Source: Sesamum alatum (lineage: Eukaryota; Streptophyta; Magnoliopsida; Lamiales; Pedaliaceae). Taken from it: 64,000 bases of DNA. Shown here piece after piece: positions 33,864-46,446 of the stretch. A program made the position numbers and the translations under genes. A model generated the notes under the pieces. That model did no database searches. It was not told the origin of the DNA and worked only from the letters and a program-made list of their open reading frames with translations. The DNA lies in assembly GCA_034509735.1 (NCBI GenBank), contig JACGWO010000004.1, forward strand, positions 17,837,395 through 17,901,394, given 5' to 3'. Numbering within the stretch: position 1 is the stretch's first letter; each line of letters begins with the position of its first letter.

Positions 33864-35825
33864 TGTTAGAATAGGTGACCGTGAAGCCAATCCTGTTAGG
33901 CTTATGTAACCTATTTCTGACAATTTGGTGTTTAAATAAAGTTCATGAATAAAAGTGATATTCATATTTGGCGCTTATTCTTTGTTTGTGTTCACTTAAC
34001 TACCTTATATTACAATATGTTCAATGCATAAACAAAACCCTAGACCGAAATCATAATCCAAGAAACTGGACTGCGCATAGGATGGCAGGTCATGAAATCA
34101 GTTTCTGTGGATCGGTCTGATATACTCCAAGTCGAAGGATCTCGAGATAAGGTATCGAGAGTTTATTTGAGACTTGCACTAAGCGATTGCAGTTGCGTTT
34201 CATCGACAAGTGACGAAGGTCCTCCATGCAATGTTAGTGGGATAGCCAGCTTGGTGTCGGTTTGATTGAGGTGACTCATGGGAATGGTTATATGGAAAAC
34301 CTTGAGTGGGTTGGTCGGTATGACTTGAATTCTCGGTTCTGATAGTACGGGTTTTGGTCCTCGGACTCGAGGGACTATTGTGGTCACATACATACATTGG
34401 TTATATCTTAGGTTTGGCAAGAGGCTACCAAGTCAAAAGACTAGGTTGTCATAAGCCCTATCTAGTGCAGTCAAGGTGTGTAGTGTGAACAGTAAGTTCT
34501 AATATAGAATCCGTCTCCTGTCAATAAGATTGACAGTGATGTCTAACTTACACTATGAGACTCATCCTCCAGTAAATCTGTGGCCACAGTAACTAAACAG
34601 TGGGATAGGATCCCTGTGACGTTTGGTATGGACGAGCCAAGGCTGTAGTCAAGAATGGGTACTGACACCTATTGTCCACACCCTAGACAATAGCCGTGAG
34701 ATGGAAGACGGAAGGACAGACGTGCTAAAGAGTCTAAATATTCACGCTATAAATATTCACCTAGTCTCTAGTGTCATAGACCGTTGCTAGACAACCACCC
34801 ATGGTGACGAACGATTTTCCAGTATAGGATGAGTGAAAATTCGGCCAAGTCTAGTTGATGGTGAACCTAAAGAGTCACACACAATCCATCGGTAGCGGAG
34901 GAATTAATTTCGGGAGGTAGAACAATTTAATTTGATTAAATTGGTTCACTTTTCTTGGATAGTTAATTCTTTAATTGGATTAAATATAATTAACTAATAA
35001 ATTGGATTTATTCAATTGAGGAAATAGGACTAAAATAATTATTTAATTATTTAAAGCCTTAGGGATTATTTTAAATTAGATTTAAAATTATTCCATGGAA
35101 TCCATCTATGAGATGGACGGATGAGATTGAATGGAGAGATCAATAGCCAAGATCAAGTTTGACTTGGTCTTTTCCTAAGTTGACTAGGATTTGACTAGGT
35201 CAAAATCCTAGTCAACCGATGGTTCTCTATGAAAGTTTGAAGAGGACTAGGAGAAGTCCTCTTCTATAAATACTCATAGAAACACACACCTCAAGTTGTT
35301 GAATCTCTAGCACACACACACACACGGCCATCATCTCTCCCTCTCTCTCTCGGCCAACCCCTCCTCTCTCCTCTCCAAGAATTGTTCTAGTTCCTTATTT
35401 TGATACAAGAGAGTTATATGCAAATCGATCACATTAATTAATAACGCTAGGTCGCTTTGTCCTCCTATATAATTCCTCTTGATTTCTTGCTAGCACGGGG
35501 GATCAAGATCCGATGGATTGGGTGGACAATTTAGAGGGTTCCTGTTTTGAAATTTTGGTGGCAAAACATGGAACAACGCACGTAGCAGTTTGAAAAAAAC
35601 GACAACGGGTAGGTTTCACGCTCCCTTTTCGTTACAACCCTATGGCCACTATGATATTGCATGTTTTACTTTGATCATGAGATACACCGAACACCCGGGA
35701 GGTTCAAGAGAATACCCCTTGAACGTGTATTTACTTTTCGTTTAAGCATGTTTTATTTTTCATATTTTAATTTACTACGCTTCCTCATTCGCGCTCCCTC
35801 CCGAGACGATCGACGCTTGCTTTCA
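33864..35825 (+). repeat. Solo Copia LTR inside TNP2
   Basis: This 1962-base LTR runs from TGTTAGAATAGG to GCTTGCTTTCA with no internal region. It is flanked by GAAAC (33859-33863) and TAAAC (35826-35830), a target duplication with one change. The TATA box TATAAATA is at 35265-35272 and the U3 dyads are at 34518-34536 and 34578-34589. It belongs to the same family as the fragment at 2451-2914. Solo LTRs arise by recombination between the two LTRs of one element. Confidence 0.9.
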
Positions 35826-35870
35826 TAAACAAATGAGGAGGGTGAAGAACAAGACATCAGTTCAGATTAG
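35826..35870 (+). pseudogene. TNP2 transposase, piece 5 (C-terminal tail and stop)
   Basis: After the solo LTR the acidic tail resumes with NEEGEEQDISSD and a TAG at 35868-35870. Together with the EDDEDSFEDYE stretch before the LTR it forms one acidic C-terminus, as is common in TNP2 proteins. This fixes the end of the gene. Confidence 0.75.
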
Positions 35871-37149
35871 ATTAAATCTAAATTATTATTTATTATAATA
35901 TTTTGTACGTGTACAATTATAAACTAAATTCATAAAACTATTTCAAATTAAATTAATTATAATTTTATATCTTTTGGTGGTTGATTGAATACCTACAAAA
36001 CTAAGGATTACTCGGAATTAACAAAAAAATCCAAAACTCATTTTTTCTTATTTTGGAACAAAATTTGTGATGGAATTGTCAGAAAATCCGTTCCAAAATA
36101 ATTTAGACTGACGTGAAAAGCAAAAAAAGGGGGGAATTTAAATTTTAAAAAATTGGTATAATTCGTCCCAAATCTGAAAAATTCATACTAGCGCTAGAAG
36201 CAAAAAAAGGGATGGATTTTAAATTTTAACTAAATTCAAAACAAATGTCCCAAAAACTATTTGAATTTTCCGAATTATTTTGGAATGAAATTGGAATGGA
36301 TTTGGATTGAATTTTACAATTTCCGTCAAAAAAGCAGTCAGAAAATGTCGTCCTTGTTCGTCCTAAAAAAGTAGTCTAATTTTTCTAATATGATATATTT
36401 ACATCTGTTAACGGGATTTATCTAAAACTTCAAGGGAAGTTAGATGGTGTCAATGTGTTCATATCTAACGGTTGGATTTAAAATTTAAATAGTTCGATCG
36501 AATGATGCAGTGTAACGGTAGTTGATTACGACAACATACTTGTAAGTAGTAACATTGATGGTTCGTATCCGTTTTTTATAAATGTATGATACAAAATAAA
36601 AAATTTGTATCAACAAATTCGATTGTGATGTGATAAAAATTTATTACTCAATAATGAACAATTAGGTATCATAAACGTAATGTCTTTTTATGTTTTTGAA
36701 GTAATTAATAACACTTTTTCTGACTAATGTTGGGACGAAATTGGAACAGACTGGGAATAGATTTACAATATTCGTCGGATATCCACCCCAGATTTGACCA
36801 TAAAAATAGCATAATTTTTTGAAATACAATATATCTACATTGGCAAACCCGATTATTTTGAAACTTTAAAAAAAAAAACAAGTAATATGGGATCAAGATG
36901 ATCATATCTAATGGCTAGATTTCAAATCGGATGGTTCAATTGAACAGTATAGTTCAACGATAATTGATTATAACAACATACTTGTAATTGGTAATATTCA
37001 AATTTCATAATTTTTTTGGGTAAAACGTATGAAGAGAACAATATTATTTTGTACATGTCATTCAATCATGTTGAATAACAATTTATTACTCAATAATGAC
37101 AGTTAAGGGTCCTACACATATTTTTACTAATTTTGGAACAAATTTGAAA
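35871..37149. repeat. CACTA intergenic region with a diverged tandem repeat
   Basis: Two diverged copies of about 430-450 bases, roughly 36270-36710 and 36715-37145, share ordered blocks: GAAATTGGAA, TTTACAAT, a CATATCTAA...GG block, ATTGATTA-like bases then CAACATACTTGTAA, and TTATTACTCAATAATGA. Words such as GGGACGAA and TTCGTCCC recur here and in the 3' subterminal region near 46610-47000. No gene is visible. Confidence 0.65.
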
Positions 37150-38350
37150 TAATTTTTCCCTCCCATTATTTTTATCTCTTATCCCCCTTTTCCTCTCCTC
37201 ATTACCGCCTTCAACCTCTGGTTTTTCTTCTCTTTCCACTTCTTCTCTTTCCCCTCGTTTACCGCCGCCCCTACTCCTCTCTTTCTTCTCTCTTTTTCTC
37301 TCTTCTTCTCCTTTTCTCCTTTCCCTACCCTCTTTTTTCCCTTTCCTTCACCTCTCCTTCCCTACTCCCACAACTGCCGCCGCTTCTCTCCTCTCTCTTT
37401 TGTTCTTTTTGTTTTCCTTTGTTCATCAAATAAACCCCTTTTTTAAAATAGGTATTTACAAATACGGATATTCTTAGACATGCATAAATAAACCCCTTTT
37501 CCTTTGTACTTTGTACATTATCATTACACTCTGAATGTCCATTAAATGCATAAATTCACAATTGTAATGTATCACTCTGCTACTATATGTAACTTAATAG
37601 ATTTGTGAAATTTTGAGGTGGCTAAGAATTTGTATGTAACTCCGAATTTCTATTAACTGCTATTGTATGTCCATTAATGGGTTCTTGAGGCGATTTAGAA
37701 TTTGATATGTTTTGGGTGGATACTTGCTCTCTGCTACTGCATATAACTTAATAGGTTTTGTGCTATTTTCCAATGGATTTCTTGGAGATTTGTGTGGAGA
37801 TTTGGAAGTTTCAGATGGTTGTTAGATGGGGTAATTATCGTTTGAGGTAATGCTTTCTTGATTCTTCATTAAAATGGTGACTCCTTATAACGTGTACCTT
37901 CTGGATCATTAGGAGGACTGATTTGATAAAAAGATCGTTGAATTTATTAGGTGTAAATTTGGGATCTCTGATCTTCATTTGCTTTAAGATTTCTTGCTTA
38001 AATGAGTTTTTAAAATCTAATTTGATGATAATGTATACTAATTGTTTGTTGATTATTTAAATCCTTGAAGAACATGGCAAGTCCGTTGTAAGTTCTTGGT
38101 GTTGTCAATAAATGGAGAGAATGATAATCTCAGTTGGGTTTTCTTTCTTGATATAGTATTTAGACCTGTTCTCATTTTCGGTAAAGAGGAAGGTAAGGAA
38201 TGAGAATGGAATACACCCCGGATTCATATTCAAGACGTTTAGGAAGTTAGATTGAAAATGTTTAATAGCATGCTCTTCTATCATGCAAAGACTCTTCTAA
38301 TATTATTGTATTTTTTGTTACATATTTAATAGATTTTTTGTTGGGTGTTA
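37150..38350 (+). promoter_or_regulatory. Pyrimidine-rich tract and leader of the second CACTA gene
   Basis: Bases of about 37155-37430 are almost pure C and T on the plus strand (CTCTTTCTTCTCTC-like), as in many plant 5' untranslated leaders. Bases of about 37440-38350 look intron-like and AT-rich with no coding signal. The first coding-like exon follows. I infer a promoter or 5' UTR and first intron; no TATA box was chosen. Confidence 0.4.
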
Positions 38351-38356
38351 TAATAG

Positions 38357-39556
38357 GCATGACGTGAGCCCCTACTGCCACCAGGACGTGGTCGGGGCCG
38401 TGACTGGAGACGTGGGCAGGTGGTTTGACCCTTATCCCTGATGTTTCGGAAGGATCGAGACAACCCCTCACGATATCTCTGGCCGCTCCTGCCATGCATG
38501 AGTCTCCACGGAGCTCATTGGTTGAGCCGACGTCGTAGCGTGATGCCTAGGACATCACAGGCTAGGGGATCCTTTGCACCTTCCCCCAGCTTATTATCCG
38601 TTTCACAACCATCTACAACACCTCAAGTGGCGCACAAGTTCATCACCCTTTCCAATGCAATGTAAGTGTTCAATCTTTTTTTTTCAATAAACAAATAACA
38701 ACAATTTTTATACTTGAATACTGATAAAAATCTTTCCAACGACAAGGATGATCGGAACTTCCACACTTACATTGGCTCAGTAATTTCGGGCCACTTCACG
38801 GAGCCATGCCACAACTACAAATGATCCCCGAATCCCAAAAGGATCTCTCGATCGAGGAGCTGAAGGTACATAGATTTTATATTTCTTAATACTAGAATTT
38901 GATATTAAATTTATTTCTGTTGTACTAATAACCCAATTGATTTCTTGTCTTGCAGTGTGTATATTAGTGAGACTACCCAGACAAACTGATGCAGAACACC
39001 TTCAACAGCTACGCAATCTCCTGGCTCAGTAAAAGATTCTCGAAAGCTAGGGTGACGGTACATAGCCCAAATGGTTGGCGGATGATGCTTGGCATGCCCT
39101 CCAACCGTGCGACTTGGACGAGTTCAAGGAAATGTTGGCTAAAAATAAGGCCAACCAGGTGGTCAACCCAGCAGCGCCCAACACCGTCTATTGTGGGGAG
39201 TCCTCCTTAGTTGGCATGCATAAAAGGAAGCTCGTATGTAAATTATAATTTTAGCAACTTTAATTGTTTTTATTAATGTTGTAAATCTACAAATTTCTTA
39301 CTTATTCAAATATCTGTGCAGGAGGCTCAACTCGGTTGTTTGTCTAAAAGAATGGAGCAATGCTCACTGCTACAAAAAAAAAAAAAAGGACAACACTTAG
39401 AGCGGGAAGCGGGCCGAGGAGGTCGTGGTAAGTTCTTCAACACTTTTTCTAAAAAATAAATTTTAGTTAGTTACTAATAAATTTTATTATTTCTTGACTA
39501 ATAAATTCACTTAATTATTTTCAGGAGACATATTAGAGGCTGCTCAAGGAGCATGC
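38357..39556 (+). pseudogene. Second CACTA gene (Transposase_24 type), piece 1
   Basis: Exons as read: about 38357-38656 (Gly/Arg then Ser/Pro-rich, e.g. SQARGSFAPSPSLLSVSQPS), about 38748-38869, 38956-39233, 39322-39427 and 39525 onward. Diagnostic Transposase_24 (Ptta/En/Spm) segments are LDEFKEMLAKNKANQ, then YCGESSLVGMHKRKL and EAQLGCLSKRMEQ, KKKKDN and SGKRAEEV. The A14-15 run near 39370-39384 encodes Lys. Stops (two codons near 38964) and a frame change near 39080 break it. The product in related elements is an accessory DNA-binding transposase. E3 interrupts it at 39556. Confidence 0.75.
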
Positions 39557-41753
39557 TATTAAATAGGTGACCAGAAAATCATCTGAATTGGAGGTTTTGA
39601 GTATTATTTAGCAATCTTTATTGAAGTAATATTGACTTCATGAAAATAGCAAGTATTAATCCATGGCACTATGTGTTTATTGTGCTTACAGATTATGTTT
39701 TACGGTATTTTAACATCGCAACAAATGCTCACAGACCAATTGAATAACCCACGTAGTTGGCATGCATATTAGACGACAGCTATGAAACCAACTTTTGAGG
39801 GTTGGTCTGAAATGTTCCAAGTTGAGGACCTCGAGATGGTCCTGTAGAAACTTGCACAAAGTATTGCATTCATTGGATGAGTGTCGTGTTTCACCGGTGA
39901 TAGACGTCGAACGTCTATGCAATTTTAGTGGGTTTGTTCGGCCAGGGTTGTCAAACTGACTGAATTGACTCGCGAGAATTATTATATGGAAGCCCTAGGG
40001 GATTGGTCTGTATGACTGGTATTCTCGACTTCGATAGTGTGAGATTAATCCTCAAACTTGAGGAACCATGGCAGTCACACGCATATAATGGTTATACCAT
40101 GGAGCTGGTAAGAGATGTTCGTATCTGGGATGCGTTCATTATAAGCCTTATCAAGTGCAATCAGAGTATGCAGTAAGGATGGTGGGTTCTAAGATGGGAT
40201 CACTCACCTGTCAATATATGAAGTTGAGTCTCCTATGTGCTTTGAGATAGTTTAAGCTCTTTAAGTCTATGGCCACAACGATTTGGTCGAATAGGGAATG
40301 ATTTCCTAGATCGATCAATAGAGCAAACTTGTCTCAAGTTATTTAGCATAGATATCTACTCAAGGATGGGAACCGACAGCCAATTTCATGCCCTAGACTT
40401 AGATCGGGAGACGGTTGATGGAAGGACCATATTGTATGGAACTCGAGAGCCTAAATGTTCACGCCAACATTCACTTAGTCTCTAGTGTCATGGACCGTTG
40501 CTAGACGGCCACCCACGGTGATGGTGTTTTCCGATTAATGATTAATTGGAAAATAGTTAATTGAATTGGATTTAAATTGACAAATTGTGTTGACCACAAG
40601 CCCAAGTTTAGTTGAGGTGAACTTAGACACACAAATCACTATGGAATTGATATAACTAATTTGGAATTAGTTCTAGAAGAAATAAATTAAATTAATTGGA
40701 TTAAATTAATTCAAGGAGAAAATAAATGATTGGATCATTTATCGGAAAATCCATTTGATAGATGTCTAGGAATTAATTAGTTAGATTAGTTAATTTTTGG
40801 ACTTAGAACCTTTAAATTAATTGAATTAATTTATCAAGTTTGGCTTAATTAATTGATTAGATCAATTAATTAGATTTGGACTTGTGTTTATTTAATTGAA
40901 TTAAATAAACTAGTGGGCATCAATTTGAATGATATTAAGTAATATATATTAAATGAACTTTTGTTTGGACTTGATTTAATTAGATTAAATCAAGGTCCAG
41001 GACTAGTAGTACAAGTTCATGGAAAAATACAAGTTATAGCAAGTTAAGGAGGAATTTAAATCCTCTACATGTTATCACATATGTCCAGCCATGATGCTGC
41101 ATAATGGGGTGGTTTTTTGTACCATCATGGTTGGCGGTTTGTATGAAATATGTTAGTGTGTGTAGGTTACGTTGGAGGTAACTTGTAGTTTTGAATTTTG
41201 AATTCTACTACACAAAACTATACACACAAAACTTGTATTGATACTTGTGATTCTCCTGCAAAAAATCAGCCAAATATACTCTAAAATCTCCGAAAATTTT
41301 CTCCCTTTTTTTTTTAGTTTTCATACCTTTTGGAAAGGATTGAACAACAAAACATTCCAAAGGCACTAAACAATAGTATTGTTTTGGATTGTTTCTTCTC
41401 TTTCTCTTTAATTCTATGTAGCAACAGATTAGAGAATTCTTCCGTAGTTTGGTGTGGACAAATTAGAGGGTATCTAATTTGGATCCTCAAGTGAACAGAA
41501 GGAGAAACGTAAAGGGAACAAAGCTTGTACTGGTTCTACGTCTGTGCAACGAAAGGTAAAGTTCTATTTACATTTGATGTAACCTTTTTTTTTTAATCTA
41601 TAGCCACATGTCCAGCATGTTATCCTCTTCTTTAAATGCTCTTGACATACACCAAATGCCCAAAAAATTCAAATGGAACACCCCTTTGAACCCATCTTAA
41701 TTTTTTGTATTTTACACTTCCGTTGCGTTCTCGGGTCATACCCATTTCTTTCA
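39557..41753 (+). repeat. E3 5' LTR
   Basis: This 2197-base LTR starts TATTAAATAGGTGACC, a mutated form of the lineage start, and ends TTTCTTTCA. It is AT-rich between 40550 and 41000, with many AATTAATT repeats. Confidence 0.88.
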
Positions 41754-41754
41754 C

Positions 41755-41777
41755 TGGTATCAGATCTCAGTTCGGTG
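41755..41777 (+). other. E3 primer binding site
   Basis: TGGTATCAGATC followed by TCAGTTCGGTG, one base after the LTR, is the initiator tRNA-Met type with one change (T for G). Confidence 0.8.
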
Positions 41778-43396
41778 TTGTGGCTATGAGATTAACATGT
41801 TATTATGTGTTAAGCATGAAAATGTGTTCAAATTGCTTTTGGAAAGCATGTTTTATGGCTTTGGTCATGATTGTATGTGTAGAAAATATGTGTAAATTAA
41901 GGATATCCATGCATTTTATGAGAATTGGATTTTCTGTAAATGCATGTTTATGTTCCAATTTTATAGCCAAAATTTTATGAAAAGAAAAGGTTTTGGTGAA
42001 AAACGTTTGGGACGGCCGGTCAGCAGCGTTGTTCTATGTCGCTTTTGCCGATTTTTACGAAAAATTGGATTTTTCAGGTTTCTGCTAATTTTCTAAAAGT
42101 ATTAATTTTGACATATTTTAATTTTAGTTAAATTGAATTTTTCTAAAAATATTTATGCCTTAGATTAATTTGAAAATGGTTTTCAAACCCAAAAAAAATA
42201 GTTTGTACACTAGATGTATAGTTCATATCCATTTCTTTAATTGCATTGTTAATATGGTATTTTCTGCATTTGAATTATGTTTATTCTTTTAGATATTGGA
42301 TATCTATTTATAAATGCATGGGATGTATTTATATGCTTGGCATGTTTATATTTGATATAAATGTATTTGTTGTTGTTTATTTTGATAAATAATGAGGATG
42401 ATCACTAAGCCCTCTTAGTCTATGTATGGTTTAATTTTCTTTTCTGGTGAAGCCTGTGTGTCTCTTTCTTTTTTATCCTTCTTTTGCTTTTAGCCTTGGA
42501 ATAATAATGATTCCTTTCTCTCTTATAATGTACTCCTCCCAACTTCTGATTGGGTTTTCTTTTTAGTTGTAATGAGAGTAAAATTAGATTGTGAGGTTTT
42601 TATTTTAAAAAATTATAAGTTTCCATGGAGATGAAGGTCGGAAAGAGGTCCGTTGGATGGAGCCCACGACGGAAGGCCTAAGAAGAACAAAGAGAGACTT
42701 ACAAGGTCCCATTAGAATGCTAATGGGATATATCGTTGTAATAGTGTAGGCTATACCCTAAATTGACCATAGATCCACTGTGGGCTCAGTAGATCACCTA
42801 GGAACGGGTTTGTGATCATCCTACAGGGGGTGCTAGGCTTGTTTTACATGTGTTTAATATTTTAATGCTTTGATGTCTGATGTGTTTGGATGCATCTATT
42901 CACATTAAATGTTTAAAACTTAAGCATGCAAAATACTAATAATGATGAGGTCTCAGTCACAATAAATAATAAACTCTCACTTGGATGGTCCAAGTAAAGA
43001 TTAGACCTAAAATGGAATTAAATCAAATGGTCTGATTATTCCAAGCCTTCCATCTATAACAGTGTAGTGAAGAAGCTAATTTCACATGTTCGTAGTTTCA
43101 CGAGTCGTGGCACGTTTGGAATGGAAGATGGTTGTGTTGTTGTTGTGCATGAATGGAATATACTCTTATTTCTCTTTCTCACGAATCGTGGGGGATGATA
43201 GTTGAGATATTTATTTGGTTGATGGGTCAGGCCTAACGCCGAGTAATGTGATTCGCTTCAAGTCCTCGGATCACGTGAAGAAGCGAGGCAAAATAACTTG
43301 GGGATCTTATTGGATGAGAATGGTATATGTTACATGCCACAAATCATTTTTTCGTGTGAATCATAAAAGCGGGGCATAGAGAATTGCGTTTGTGGA
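41778..43396 (+). other. E3 leader without coding region
   Basis: It matches the E0/E1 leaders from about 42390 onward (GATCATCCTACAGGGG near 42815). The palindromes are at 43099-43109 and 43180-43190, and the hairpin TCTTAT-TGG-ATGAGA is at 43305-43319. The GC-rich island is reduced to a short GGGACGGCCGG patch near 42010. The match ends shortly before the gag start would be expected. Confidence 0.75.
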
Positions 43397-45050
43397 CATA
43401 TGGCAGTCACATGCATATGATGGTTGTATCTTAGATCTAGCAAAAAATATTCGTATCTGGGATGCATTCATTATAAGCTTTATCCAATGCAATTAGAGTA
43501 TGCAGTGAGGACGGTGGGTTCCAAGATAGGATCTGTCGGTTGTCATTATATGACAGTCGAGTCTCCTATGTGCTCCAAGACGGTTTAAGCTCTCTAAGTC
43601 TGTGGCCACAACAATTGATCGAGTAAAGAATGGTTTCCTAGGTCGATAAATATGGCAAATGCTTCTCGAGTTATTTAGCATAGATATCCAATTAATGATG
43701 GGAACCGACGGCCAATTTCATGCCCTAGACTTAGATCGGGAGATGGCTGATGGAAGGACTATAGTCGTATGGAACTCGAGAGCCTAAAAGTTCAAGCCAA
43801 CATTCACCTAGTCTCTAGTACCATGGACTTTTGCTAGACGGCCACCCACGGTGACGGTGTTTTTCGATTAATGGTTAATTGGAAAATAGAAAATTGAATG
43901 GGATTTACTTGACCAATTGTGTTGGACACAAGCCCAAATTTAGCTGAGGGGGAACCTAAAGTGTCACACACAAATCACTTTGGAATTGGTATAATTAATT
44001 TGGAATTAATTCTAGAAGAAATAAATTAATTTAATTCGATTATTTAATTCAAGGAGAAAATAAATGCTTGGATCATTTATTGGGAAATCCATTTGATGGA
44101 TGTCCAAGAATTAATTAATTGAATTAGTTAATTTTTGGACTTAGAACTTTAAATTAATTGAATTAATTTATCGAGTTTGGCTTAATTAATTGATTGTGTT
44201 TATTTAATTGAATTAAATAAACTAGTGGGCATCAATTTGAATGATATTAAGTAATATATATCAAATGAACTTTTGTTTGGACTTGATTTAATTAGATTAA
44301 ATCAAGGTCCAAGACTAGTACTCCAAATTCATTTAAAAATACAAGTTATAGCAAGTTAAGGAGGAATTAAAATCCTCTACATGTGATCACATATGTCCAG
44401 CAATGATGCTGCATAATGGGGTGGTTTTTTGTACCATCATGGTTGGAGGTTTGTATGAAATATGTCAGTGTGTGTGGGTTACCTTGGAGGTAACTTGTAG
44501 TTTTGAATTCTGAATTCTACTACACAAAACTATACAGACAAAAGTTGTTTTGATACTTGTAATTCTCCAGCAAAAAATCAGCCAAATATACTCTAAAATC
44601 TTTGCAAATTTTCTCCTTTTTTTTGGTTTTTATACCTCTTGCAAAGGATTGAACAACAATACATTCCAAAAGCACTAAACAATAGTGTTGTTTTGGACTC
44701 TTTGTTCTCTTTCTCTCTAGTTCTATCTAGCAATAGATTAGAGAATTCTTCCAAAGTGTGGTGTGGACAATTAGAGAGATTCTAATTTGGATCCTCAAGT
44801 GAACAGAAGGAGAAACGTAAAGGAAACAAAGCTTGTACCAGTTCTACGTTTGTGCAACAAAAGGTAAAGTTCTATTTAAATTTGACGTAACCTTTTGTTT
44901 TTATCCATAGCCACATGTCTAGCATGTTATCTTCTTTTTCAAATGCTCTTGACATACACAGAACGCTCGAAAACTTCGAAGGGAACACCCCTTTGAATTT
45001 TTTGTATTTTACACTTTCGTTGCGTTCCCAAGCCATACCCGTTTCTTTCA
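43397..45050 (+). repeat. E3 3' LTR, 5'-truncated
   Basis: It matches the 5' LTR from about 40070 onward (ATGGCAGTCACA...) to the terminal CGTTTCTTTCA. The first ~515 bases are missing. The dyad TGTCAT-TAT-ATGACA is at 43541-43555. The left limit is approximate. Confidence 0.8.
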
Positions 45051-45078
45051 TATGCCTCTTAGCCCACACTAGGGAAGG
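45051..45078 (+). pseudogene. Second CACTA gene, piece 2
   Basis: Between E3 and the next insertion a short stretch continues the gene. The ETY-RLLKEHA reading before E3 carries on toward a PTLG reading after it, as in Transposase_24 proteins, where a Pro/Thr stretch follows the RLLEEH-like block. Confidence 0.55.
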
Positions 45079-46046
45079 CTAGGCTTGTCGATGGGCGGGT
45101 ATTACCGGACCTGCACCCGATAAATACCCACAGTTGTTAATTATGTATTTACCCGGACCCTACCCATAGAATACCCATTGGGTCTTACCCATTTTATACC
45201 CATACTAATTGGGTTCATTATGGGTCTTACCCATTGGGTCTCATACATTAAAACGAATAAACTAATTATACATGTTTCTGTGTAAATGATATCACAGAAA
45301 CATATTACTAAATTAGTTTATTAAATATATTTCGTGAACTTATTATCAATAAATCAAATCAAAAGTTATTTGAATTTTTAACATATGTAGATTGAATATC
45401 ATTGAAATATATATAAAGATATTAACTTTGTTCAAATAATGAATCGTATTAACCAATTACACATCGACATAGATTCGATATAGGAACGTAAATTAAATAA
45501 CCAATAGGAAAAACGTATGAAAATTATATTTTAACTTTTGAATTATTTTTTATTGATTTGAAAATCCGTTCAACTTTCATTTCTTGAGTTTTTTACAATT
45601 TAAATTTGAACAAATTGTATTAATACCATATATTAGTTTAGCTTGACTTATCACTTTATATTCAAATTAATTTTTTCAAAAATTAACTCGCAGTTGTAAC
45701 TACGAAAATAAAGATGAAAAACTCTGATATTTTTTTTTTCAAAATATCAATACGTAAAAAAAAACTATGTACAAAAATTAAGAATTTTAGATGACAAGTA
45801 AAATCGACTCGATTAATCGATTAAAAATTTACAAGTTCAATGATTATCACTTAACGTGTATTTTTGAATTTTTATAGTATTAGGTTTTACCCATTCAAGA
45901 CCCATACCCGCGGGTATTTTTGGGTCTAGACCCTACCCATATCCGAAATACTTATTTCAATGGGTATGGGTTCAGGTTCGGGTTCGGGTCTAATATAAAA
46001 GTAATGGGTCCGGATCCGGGTAATACCCGCCCATTGACAGGTCTAG
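45079..46046. mobile_element. hAT-like element with GGGTAT-type ends
   Basis: The 968-base element has ends CTAGGCTTGTCGATGGGCGG and, reversed, CTAGACCTGTCAATGGGCGG, then GTATTACC in both. Copies of TACCCAT/ATGGGT crowd both subterminal regions, and the middle is AT-rich and non-coding. I could not find a clear 8-base duplication, so the hAT assignment rests on the ends. Confidence 0.65.
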
Positions 46047-46446
46047 TCAGAGAGGCAGCCTCATTAGCTGGCAGTGACTTAGCTGTCCTCGACGACCAGC
46101 TGTGGCATGAGCCGTTAGGGGAGGAAGCAGGGTCGAATCTCCAGCATGGACTCTAATGCGTTTGTGTTAGACATCGCCTGATTGTGGACTACAGATGCCC
46201 GACTATCTTTGTCCACTGCTGCCCCATCGCAAACTGCCCCATCGCAAACTGCCCCTGGTGTCAGACCAAACTCGATAAAATAATGTTGGTCTTGAGTGCG
46301 TTCTGCGATAAGGTGGGAATGTCACAGATATTTTCCAAGGTACAGTCGATCACTGATGCCCCAACCGAGGGAGCAACGCAGTTGGCAGCTGAGGATGTTG
46401 CAGACCCGAAGCCAGCAGACGAGCTGCCACCAAAGCTATTAGATTA
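46047..46446 (+). pseudogene. Second CACTA gene, piece 3 (C-terminus)
   Basis: Coding-like sequence resumes with REAASLAGSDLAVLDDQLWH and ends EGATQLAAEDVADPKPADEL... with a TAG near 46444. The frame changes once or twice between. A perfect tandem copy of GCCCCATCGCAAACT lies near 46213-46250. It fits the C-terminal end of a Transposase_24-type protein, though the family pattern here is weak. Confidence 0.5.

Larger units (their letters stand above)
39557..45050 (+). mobile_element. Internally deleted Copia relative E3 (non-autonomous)
   Basis: The 5' LTR is 39557-41753. The internal part is only about 1.6 kb of leader, and the 3' LTR is missing its first third. The flanks are CATGC (39552-39556) and TATGC (45051-45055), a duplication with one change. 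gag and pol are wholly absent: the leader runs straight into mid-LTR near 43397. If it moved in this form it used proteins from relatives; otherwise the deletion came afterwards. Confidence 0.88.

Noticed and set aside
39365..39386. CACTGCTACAAAAAAAAAA as a possible CACTA terminus
   Set aside because: It sits inside a recognisable Transposase_24 exon, where the A run codes for the Lys stretch, and it lacks the exact CACTACAA start and any matching end.
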